NCBI GenBank assembly: GCA_029979185.1
Contig: JAPOIA010000002.1
Location: forward strand, 12,460 to 44,936
Direction: 5' to 3'
DNA from: Alphaproteobacteria bacterium
GTDB taxonomy: Bacteria; Pseudomonadota; Alphaproteobacteria; Rhizobiales; Beijerinckiaceae
Length of the DNA stretch: 32,477 nucleotides
Shown here: positions 26,838-32,477 of the stretch, in pieces
How the letters are laid out: each line of letters starts with the position of its first letter
How positions within the stretch are numbered: position 1 is the stretch's first letter
The notes under the pieces: generated by a model
The model's input: the letters and a program-made list of their open reading frames with translations, nothing else
The model's database searches: none
Told to the model about the DNA's origin: nothing
Position numbers and translations under genes: made by a program

Positions 26838-27177
26838 AACCGTGATCTTTCCTGCATTTTTGCCGCCGGGCCGGTGCTTGCACCTGCTGCGGATGCGCCA
26901 TCGACGCGGGCGGATCCTCGTGAGGGCCGGGCGCTCGTCAAGGCAAGTCTAGTGGCCAGCCATCCGCAAGTCCATCCGCAAGTCAAATGGCAAGTTGACT
27001 GGCAAGCCCCGTCGCAACTTTGCCGGGAGACGCTTGCGCCGGTTTTCATTCCGGCCGTCCTTGGCGATGGCGCAAAAAACCGCCATAAGGGCGTTTCGGA
27101 AATTGAGGAAACAACGGGTGGCAGCCTGAAGCCTCGCAGTGAGAGGTTCAGCTACCCGGAAGCAGGGACAGACGAAC
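26838..27177. promoter_or_regulatory. 340-bp divergent intergenic region with 12-bp repeats
   Basis: Gap between the PhyH-type and TIGR01244 genes, holding their promoters. The ORF track reads through it on both strands, but those frames look non-coding. A tandem 12-bp repeat array lies at 26960-27007. Upstream of the TIGR01244 start there is an AGGGA ribosome binding site. No promoter boxes were recognised. Confidence 0.6.
26960..27007. repeat. Degenerate tandem 12-bp repeat, four units
   Basis: Two identical CCATCCGCAAGT units (26960-26971, 26972-26983) are followed by CAAATGGCAAGT (26984-26995) and TGACTGGCAAGC (26996-27007), all sharing a GCAAG ending. The 12-bp period is close to the helical repeat, so the core would fall on one DNA face. 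A regulator-binding array or simple slippage are both possible. Confidence 0.7.
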
Positions 27178-27606
27178 ATGGATGTAAAGAAGATCAACGA
27201 TACGATTTCGGTTTCGCCGCAGATGTCCCCGGCCGACATGGCAGATGCTGCCGCGCAGGGGTTCAAGACCGTCATCAACAACCGGCCGGACGGAGAGGGC
27301 GGTGCAGACCAGCCGTCGTCCGAGGCGGTGGCAGAGGCGGCCAGGGCTGCGGGACTCGACTATATCTATATGCCAGTGGTTTCCGGACAGATCACCGAAG
27401 CCAATATCGCCGACTTCCAGAAGGCGCTCGCCAATGCGCAGAAGCCGGTGCTGGCCTTCTGCCGTACGGGTACGCGCTGCACCAACCTGTGGGCGCTGGG
27501 CGAAGCGCCGACCGGTTCTGCCGCGGAAATCGTGCAGCAGGCCGCGGATGCCGGCTACGACCTGCGGCCGCTGGCCCCTGTCCTGCAGCAGCGCGGCGCC
27601 AAATAG
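27178..27606 (+). CDS. TIGR01244/DUF442 family protein (phosphatase- or sulfurtransferase-like)
   Basis: Small 142-residue protein of the beta-lactamase-hydrolase-like/DUF442 family, related to dual-specificity phosphatases. Seen: TVINNRPDGEG (32-42), YMPVVSGQIT (64-73) and the active-site loop FCRTGTRC (C95, R100). The start at 27178 is preceded by AGGGA; the track's longer form begins 13 codons upstream. In some bacteria this domain is fused to sulfide-oxidising enzymes (Blh). Here it stands alone, with an Ldh2-type gene 68 bp downstream. The function is inferred only at family level. Confidence 0.85.
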   Translation: MDVKKINDTISVSPQMSPADMADAAAQGFKTVINNRPDGEGGADQPSSEAVAEAARAAGLDYIYMPVVSGQITEANIADFQKALANAQKPVLAFCRTGTRCTNLWALGEAPTGSAAEIVQQAADAGYDLRPLAPVLQQRGAK

Positions 27607-27674
27607 GCTCCCGCTCACGCAATAAAAATCGACAAGCACGAAAACAGCCGCGGCAAGCGGATACGGAGGCATGG

Positions 27675-28721
27675 ATGGCTGAGGAGGTTCTGGTTTCCCA
27701 CGAAGCGCTGAAGACATTGGTGACAGACATGTTCGCCGCGGCCGGGATGACGCTGGATCATGCGAAAATGGTTGCCGATGTCCTGTGCTGGGCGGAATTT
27801 CGCGGCGTCGAATCGCATGGTTTCGAGCGTATTCCGCGCTATCTCGACCTGCTTGCCAACGGCCAGATGAACGCCAGGGCAGACATCAAGGTGCGGGATG
27901 TGGCCGGTGCGGCGTTCGCCATCGAGGCCGGCAAGGCGTCCGGCCTCGTCGCCATGACCATCGCCGCCGATGAGGCGGAACAGCGCGCCCGCGAATTCGG
28001 CGTCGCCATGGGCCTCGTCAACCGCACGACCCATACGGGCGCTATCGGATATTTCGCCGACCGTGCGGCACGGCGCGGGTTTGCCGCCATCGTCATGGCC
28101 GCCGGCATGCCGCTGATGGCCTATCCGGGGACGAAGGTGCCGAGCATTTCCACTTCGCCGCTTGCGATCGGGGTGCCGGGCGGCCCGTCCGGCGCCATGG
28201 TGCTGGACATGTCGACCGCGATTGCCTCCAACGGGCGGCTCAAGAAGGCGATAGCGGACAAGCAACCGATCCCGGAAGGCTGGGCGCTGGACGAGGACGG
28301 CAATCCGGTCACCGACCCGGCGAAGGCGAGTGTTTCCATGCCGGTGGGCGGGGCCAAGGGGGCGGGGCTTTCGATGATGATCGAAATCCTGTCCAGCGTG
28401 CTGGGCGCTTCCCCGATCACTTCGGTGCAGGCGCCGGTCGGGGCCAAGCGCACCCATACAGCCAACGGGCTGATCATCATGATCGACATTTCCCGCTTCC
28501 GCGATGTGACGGACTTTACCTGCGACGTGGTCGATCTGGTGTCCGTTCTGAAATCGCTGCCGCGGTTTGCCGATGCCGAGCCGGTTCGCATGCCGGGCGA
28601 GCGCGGCGCCGCCGACTACGCCACGCGGATGGAAAAGGGCACGCCGCTGAATGCCCGCCTGCGCGGGGCGCTGGCGGCGCGGGCCGAAAAACTGGGTGTG
28701 AAGGTTCCCGCGGGGTTCTGA
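27675..28721 (+). CDS. Malate/L-lactate/ureidoglycolate dehydrogenase family (Ldh2) oxidoreductase
   Basis: NAD(P)-dependent 2-hydroxyacid or related dehydrogenase of the Ldh2 fold, 348 residues. The ATG at 27675 follows GGAGG with 5-nt spacing. The track's 615-residue ORF is a read-through of the TIGR01244 gene in another frame. Seen: the N-terminal pattern CWAEFRGVESHGFERIPRYL (catalytic His region), VNRTTHTGAIGYFADRA, SISTSPLAIGVPGG, and VGGAKGAGLSMMIEILSSVL (nucleotide-binding region). Substrates in the family range from malate and 2,3-diketogulonate to ureidoglycolate, so the reaction is open. Possibly co-transcribed with the TIGR01244 gene before it and the TctC gene 95 bp after it. Confidence 0.9.
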   Translation: MAEEVLVSHEALKTLVTDMFAAAGMTLDHAKMVADVLCWAEFRGVESHGFERIPRYLDLLANGQMNARADIKVRDVAGAAFAIEAGKASGLVAMTIAADEAEQRAREFGVAMGLVNRTTHTGAIGYFADRAARRGFAAIVMAAGMPLMAYPGTKVPSISTSPLAIGVPGGPSGAMVLDMSTAIASNGRLKKAIADKQPIPEGWALDEDGNPVTDPAKASVSMPVGGAKGAGLSMMIEILSSVLGASPITSVQAPVGAKRTHTANGLIIMIDISRFRDVTDFTCDVVDLVSVLKSLPRFADAEPVRMPGERGAADYATRMEKGTPLNARLRGALAARAEKLGVKVPAGF

Positions 28722-28816
28722 AGCGCTGATCCCCGTTACGCCGGGCGCATTCCCCTTCTTCCGAAAACCCTGTAGTCTGTTTCCCGTCAGAACCAATTTG
28801 GTCAGAGGGGAAATCC

Positions 28817-29827
28817 ATGGAGACTATCACCGCCGCGCGGCTGGCTGCCGCTGCGCTTCTTTCGCTTGTACCGCTTTCGGCCTCCGCCGATCCGGTCGCA
28901 GATTTCTACAAGGGCAAGACGATCACCCTGCTGGTCGGCTCCAGCGCCGGGGGCAGCTATGCGCTTTACGGCCGGGCGCTGGCCGAGCATATGCCCAGGC
29001 ACATTCCCGGCAAGCCGACGATGATCGCGAAGTTCACCGGCGGGCAGGGCGGCGGGCTCGATGTCGCCAATTCCATGTCGAACACCGTGCGGCCCGACGG
29101 CCTGACCATCGGCATGACGCAGCAGACCATCGTGCTGCACCAGGTGCTGATGCCGAAATACGCCAAATACGATGCGCGCAAATGGTACTGGCTCGGCAAT
29201 GTTTCGCCGATCCGCAACATGATGATGGTGTCGGACAAGTCGAAGGCGCAGACCATCGAGGACACGAAAAAGTTCGAGGTGATCGTCGGCGCCACCGGAC
29301 CCAGTTCGCCGACGGCGATCCTGCCGAAGACATTGAACAAGCACTTCGGCTCGAAGTTCAAGATCGTCTACGGTTACAAGGGCATCGGCGGGCTCAAGCT
29401 GGCGCTGCGGCGCGGTGAGATCGAGGGCTACGGCGGTTCCTGGGTGGCCGTGGTCACGCAGCTGGGGCCGGAACTGAAGGCCGGCAAGGTCAAGGCGCTG
29501 GCCTTCGCCTCGCGGACGCGGGAGCCGACCAACCCCAAGGTGCCGACCCTTGTTGAGGTAATGCCGGACGACAAGTCGAAGAAGGTGGCCAATTTCCTCG
29601 CCGCCGAATCCGACTATGGCCGCAGCCTGTTCCTGTCCCCCGGCGTGCCGGCAGCGCGGGCAGCTGCGCTGCGCAAGGCCTTCGAGGACACGATGAAGGA
29701 TCCGGCGTTCCTCGCCATGGCGAAGAAACTGCGCATACCGGTGGAGCCGACAACCGGCGATTCTCTCGCCGCCCTGACCGCCGAGCTGATCGCGACGCCG
29801 AAGGAAATCGTCGATCTGGCGAAATAG
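28817..29827 (+). CDS. Tripartite tricarboxylate transporter substrate-binding protein (TctC/Bug family)
   Basis: Periplasmic binding protein of 336 residues. Seen: a Sec signal peptide (LAAAALLSLVPLSASA, cleavage after about residue 24), then the Bug-family start DFYKGKTITLLVGSSAGGSYALYGR, and TGPSSPTAILP in the middle. GAGGGGAAA lies before the ATG. No TctA or TctB membrane gene is present in the window, so it is an orphan Bug protein that must share a remote TctAB or act as a sensor. It follows the Ldh2 gene and precedes an alpha/beta hydrolase, separated from the latter by a clear terminator. A small organic acid ligand is likely but not identifiable. Confidence 0.9.
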   Translation: METITAARLAAAALLSLVPLSASADPVADFYKGKTITLLVGSSAGGSYALYGRALAEHMPRHIPGKPTMIAKFTGGQGGGLDVANSMSNTVRPDGLTIGMTQQTIVLHQVLMPKYAKYDARKWYWLGNVSPIRNMMMVSDKSKAQTIEDTKKFEVIVGATGPSSPTAILPKTLNKHFGSKFKIVYGYKGIGGLKLALRRGEIEGYGGSWVAVVTQLGPELKAGKVKALAFASRTREPTNPKVPTLVEVMPDDKSKKVANFLAAESDYGRSLFLSPGVPAARAAALRKAFEDTMKDPAFLAMAKKLRIPVEPTTGDSLAALTAELIATPKEIVDLAK

Positions 29828-29849
29828 CCGTCATGCCGGCACAAGATGG

Positions 29850-29880
29850 CGGGTCCGGCAGTGTTGCCGGGCCCGTTTTT
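29850..29880 (+). terminator. Rho-independent terminator after the TctC gene
   Basis: An 11-bp stem CGGGTCCGGCA / TGCCGGGCCCG (one G-T wobble) with loop GTGT, followed by TTTTT at 29876-29880. It lies 22 bp after the TctC stop. Confidence 0.9.
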
Positions 29881-29982
29881 GCGGACAAAGCCGTTTCCGT
29901 CCGCCAAAAAAATGCTGTATGGAAACGGCGGCATTTTACGGGCCCGCGGAGCAACCGCAGGCATATCATCCGGGAGGACAGC

Positions 29983-30867
29983 ATGCAGGAAGAAGTCACG
30001 TTTAAATCCGGCGACCTGAATATCAAGGGCACGGTCACCATTCCGGACGACTACAAGGCCGGCGAGAAGCGTCCCGCCTTTCTCATCCTGCACGGTTTCG
30101 GCTCCAACCGCACGGCGGGCAATGTGGTGCTGCAGTCGAAGTTCCTGTCCGATCTGGGCTACGTCACCCTCGGTTTCGACATGCGCGGCTGCGGCGAAAG
30201 CGATGGCAAGCGCGCCAACCTCATTTGTCTCGAACAGGTCGAGGATACCCGTGCCGCCATGACCTATATGCAGTCGCGGCCGGAGGTCGATGCAGACCGG
30301 CTCGGTCTGCTCGGTTCCAGTTTCGGCGCTGCTGTTGCCGTCTATACGGGCGGAGTGGATGCGCGCGCCAGGGCCGTCATTTCATCCGGCGGCTGGGGCG
30401 ATGGCGAACGCAAGTTCCGCGGCCAGCATCCCGGCGAGGAAAACTGGAAGAAGTTCACAGACATGCTGGCGCGGGGCAAGAAGCACCGCGAGGAAACCGG
30501 CGAATCGCTGATGGTCGACCGCTACGACATCGTGCCGATTCCGCAGCATCTGCGGCACAATCTGGCGCAGAAGTCGATCGAGCAGTTCACCGCCGAGACG
30601 GCGCAGAGCATGTACGATTTCCGCGCTGATGACGTGGTTGGCAATATCGCGCCGAACGCGCTGCTGCTGCTGCATTCGTCCATCGATTCGGTAACGCCGA
30701 CCGAGCAGTCCGTCGAAATGTTCAAGCGCGCCGGCAAGCCGACGGACCTGCACCTGTTCGCCGAAACCGATCACTTCATGTTCGCCGAGGACAACACCCG
30801 CGTGCGCACGGTGGTGAAGGACTGGCTCGACATGTATTTTCCGGCGAAGGCGAAGACGCCGGCCTGA
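29983..30867 (+). CDS. Alpha/beta hydrolase (serine esterase/thioesterase-like)
   Basis: Cytosolic serine hydrolase of 294 residues; the start at 29983 has GGGAGG upstream, and the track's first 50 residues run back across the terminator. Seen: oxyanion-hole HGFGSN (37-42), nucleophile elbow GSSFG with S113, acidic residue D235 in SSIDSVTP and catalytic H264 in ETDHFMF. The pattern matches dienelactone-hydrolase/S9-like and BAAT/thioesterase-like hydrolases of central metabolism. It is separated from the TctC gene by a terminator and from TadG by another, so it is probably its own unit. Substrate unknown. Confidence 0.88.
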   Translation: MQEEVTFKSGDLNIKGTVTIPDDYKAGEKRPAFLILHGFGSNRTAGNVVLQSKFLSDLGYVTLGFDMRGCGESDGKRANLICLEQVEDTRAAMTYMQSRPEVDADRLGLLGSSFGAAVAVYTGGVDARARAVISSGGWGDGERKFRGQHPGEENWKKFTDMLARGKKHREETGESLMVDRYDIVPIPQHLRHNLAQKSIEQFTAETAQSMYDFRADDVVGNIAPNALLLLHSSIDSVTPTEQSVEMFKRAGKPTDLHLFAETDHFMFAEDNTRVRTVVKDWLDMYFPAKAKTPA

Positions 30868-30917
30868 GGCTTTCAGGCTGGTATTCTTTTTCAACATGCC
30901 TCTGATGGAAACTGCAA

Positions 30918-30941
30918 CAGCCCGGCGCTAGGGCCGGGCTG
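30918..30941. terminator. Bidirectional terminator hairpin
   Basis: Perfect 9-bp stem CAGCCCGGC / GCCGGGCTG with a 6-nt loop, followed by ATCTTTC on the plus side and by GTTGCAGTTTCC on the minus side. It lies between the convergent hydrolase and TadG-like genes. Confidence 0.75.
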
Positions 30942-30960
30942 ATCTTTCGATGCCGCCTGT

Positions 30961-32364
30961 TCATTTTGACAGTCGTATCGGACCCGAGACGCTGGCAACG
31001 ACCGTCTTGGCGATCTGGTCGTATACAGCTATCAGCTCGTTGCCGTTGGATGCCCGGATGGCCTTTGACGGGGTGGAGGCGCAGCCCTGGAACAGGTTCA
31101 TTGCGTCGGCATTGTTGCTGTCGACCAGGAAGCCCACCGTATAGATGACGATGCCGGCCGCCTTCATGTTGGCGCATAGTTGCGCCGCCTGGAAATTCAT
31201 GTTGCCGACGCTACCCTGATAATAGACGTTGAAATCGAAGTCGGACATGAGGATGGCGACCTTCACTGTCTTGTTGTCGGCCGGGTTTGGCGTAGCCGTG
31301 CCGGTCCAGACACTGCTCCAGTTTGGGGACAGGAGATACCAGGACCAGCCGATACCGATATGACTGGCGGTTGCGCCGTCGCTGGTGAAACTGTTGATCG
31401 CGGTCTTGAGTGCAGATTTGTCAGATGACAGAGGTAATATCGGGCTGTCGGGGCGGTTGTTGGAGGCATCGCGTTCGTAGTTGGCGATGAAGGACGTCGG
31501 AGACATCGCCGATCCATGCATGGCATAGTAGCTCGGGAAGCTGGCGGTGCTGGGCGCATCGTCGGTCAGCGAGGATGCTCCGTCACGCCCCAAAACGCTG
31601 GACCAGGTGTATGTCGTGCACCGCCGCCGCGAGCAACTCGATGTGGTGGGGGCTGCCGAACCGTTGACGGTCTGGAAGTAGGCGCCAACATTGACGCCCG
31701 ATGCGAAGGGCGCAAGCGCTACACGGGAGGTGAACTTGCTCTGGTCTGCCTGCACAACCGTGTCGACGAGATTCTTTGCCGCGGTCTGCAGGGCCTGCAA
31801 CTTGGTCAGTCCGTAAGTGCCTGAGTTCTGGTCCATCAATATGGTGGTATCGAGCATCATCGACACCTCGAGATTCTTCCCGAGGCCGCCATCCGACTTG
31901 ATACTGGCTGTTGCCTTGTTCTTCAGAGTAAAGCTCTGGTTCGACGGAGACATGAGGCCGATCAGCGGCGTGCTGACATTCGCCGTGGCCACGAGGTCGA
32001 CCGCGCGGTTCACGGTATCGACTTTCGAGTTGGTGGCGTCGAGGGTCGCGCCGGTGTTTACCGCGGTTGCTGCGAATACGTTCTGCGCCACCGCCATAGC
32101 CTTGGTCGTGTCGGACGTTGCCTTGTATTCGATTGCGGCTGCCAGCGCCGCCGCGTCCAGGGCGCCCTGCAGGTTGGTGCGGGCCAGATATACCCGCCCC
32201 ATGTCTACCGACATACCCAGCCCCGCTGTAACGGGCACAAGGCCTACGGCGAACACAACCGCCGTCGCGCCGCGCCTGTCGGGAATGAAGCCTGCAAACT
32301 GTCTGCCGAAGCTGGCTAAACAGCTTGTTGCGATAGTCGTGAGTGAAGCACTGGTATTGCGCAT
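30961..32364 (-). CDS. TadE/TadG-family protein with von Willebrand A-like domain, degenerate MIDAS
   Basis: Membrane-anchored Tad (Flp pilus) secretion-type protein of 467 residues. Seen: an N-terminal prepilin-like region DRRGATAVVFAVGLVPV (about 29-45), which is the TadE/TadG hydrophobic helix; GRVYLARTNLQGALDAAALAAA; and a C-terminal vWA-like region from about 170, with a hydrophobic strand VKVAILMSDFDFN and C-terminal helices. The position of the vWA metal motif DxSxS reads DTTIL (MLDTTILMD), so metal binding is doubtful. An extracytoplasmic insertion with several Cys (SSCSRRRCTTY) is present. No other tad gene is in the window, but the gene ends toward its convergent neighbour and may start a tad locus to the right. 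Confidence 0.85.
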   Translation of the reverse strand: MRNTSASLTTIATSCLASFGRQFAGFIPDRRGATAVVFAVGLVPVTAGLGMSVDMGRVYLARTNLQGALDAAALAAAIEYKATSDTTKAMAVAQNVFAATAVNTGATLDATNSKVDTVNRAVDLVATANVSTPLIGLMSPSNQSFTLKNKATASIKSDGGLGKNLEVSMMLDTTILMDQNSGTYGLTKLQALQTAAKNLVDTVVQADQSKFTSRVALAPFASGVNVGAYFQTVNGSAAPTTSSCSRRRCTTYTWSSVLGRDGASSLTDDAPSTASFPSYYAMHGSAMSPTSFIANYERDASNNRPDSPILPLSSDKSALKTAINSFTSDGATASHIGIGWSWYLLSPNWSSVWTGTATPNPADNKTVKVAILMSDFDFNVYYQGSVGNMNFQAAQLCANMKAAGIVIYTVGFLVDSNNADAMNLFQGCASTPSKAIRASNGNELIAVYDQIAKTVVASVSGPIRLSK

Positions 32365-32477
32365 GTCTATGCGGCCCCCTTGGTTGCGATCGAACGGATT
32401 GTGAAAATACTTCCGGTATTTTTCACATCATGGTTCTTGCGAACTGGAGGCTACATAGTGGAAGGTAATGCCGTTAG
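32365..32477. promoter_or_regulatory. Upstream region of the TadG-like gene to the window edge
   Basis: Non-coding stretch at the right edge that should contain the promoter of the TadG-like gene. A purine-rich AAGGGGG lies about 12 nt before the start. AAATACTTCCGGTATTT includes a short imperfect palindrome (AAATAC / GTATTT) at about 32404-32420. Nothing else was recognised. Confidence 0.4.

Noticed and set aside
26960-27007. CRISPR-like array
   Set aside because: Units are 12 bp and directly tandem with no spacers, and no cas genes are present.
26874-28721. 615-residue plus-strand ORF
   Set aside because: Only the last 348 codons are the Ldh2 gene. The first part reads the intergenic repeats and the TIGR01244 gene in the wrong frame and has low-complexity Arg/Ala-rich shadow composition.
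1-32477. Mobile elements, tRNA or rRNA genes
   Set aside because: No transposase, integrase, terminal inverted repeats with target duplications, or tRNA-like sequences were recognised on either strand.

Overview
The window is high-GC, gene-dense DNA with the look of an alphaproteobacterium, probably of the Hyphomicrobiales (Rhizobiales) type. This is an inference from gene content: a DUF3297 protein, a Tad-pilus TadG-like protein, a TctC-type binding protein, a Lys/Ala-rich E1-alpha N-terminus and several oxidoreductase families common in that group. No rRNA, tRNA, transposase, integrase or CRISPR array was seen. About 25 genes fill the window, nearly all for catabolism or uptake of organic compounds.

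Left part (1-6.1 kb): the 3' part of an NtrC-type sigma-54 activator runs in from the left edge. A minus-strand pair follows, a 4,5-dihydroxyphthalate-decarboxylase-like protein and an MFS exporter that overlap by 4 bp. They are divergent from a metal-dependent amidohydrolase. A strong bidirectional terminator separates the amidohydrolase from the next block.

Centre (5.1-15.8 kb): a LacI-family regulator sits beside a perfect 14-bp palindrome, TGCAATCGATTGCA, in a divergent promoter region. Leftward is a six-gene operon: M24/creatinase-like hydrolase, 2-oxoacid dehydrogenase E1-alpha, E1-beta, a succinate-semialdehyde-type aldehyde dehydrogenase, E2, and a 3-hydroxyisobutyrate-dehydrogenase-family enzyme. 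Rightward are lacI, a second M24-like protein and an isochorismatase-like amidase. Together these look like one inducible pathway that opens a C-N bonded substrate and oxidises the carbon skeleton to an acyl-CoA. No E3 (lipoamide dehydrogenase) is encoded here, and both M24 proteins have altered metal ligands.

Middle right (15.8-21.8 kb): a DUF2254 membrane protein, a DUF3297 protein, an unknown membrane-anchored small protein, a luciferase-like flavin monooxygenase and a GH3 glycosidase.

Right part (22-32.4 kb): a compact lower meta-cleavage operon (2-oxopent-4-enoate hydratase, 4-oxalocrotonate decarboxylase, acylating acetaldehyde dehydrogenase, 4-hydroxy-2-oxovalerate aldolase) that would convert 2-oxopent-4-enoate or 4-oxalocrotonate to pyruvate and acetyl-CoA. 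No ring-cleaving dioxygenase is present in the window. It is followed by a PhyH-type dioxygenase, a DUF442/TIGR01244 protein, an Ldh2-type dehydrogenase, an orphan TctC binding protein, an alpha/beta hydrolase, and a TadG-like protein with a degenerate MIDAS motif.

Several ORF-track starts are too long. Corrected starts, chosen from ribosome binding sites and family lengths, are given for E1-beta, both M24 proteins, the luciferase-like enzyme, the GH3 enzyme, the hydratase, the acetaldehyde dehydrogenase, the aldolase, the TIGR01244 protein, the Ldh2 enzyme and the alpha/beta hydrolase.
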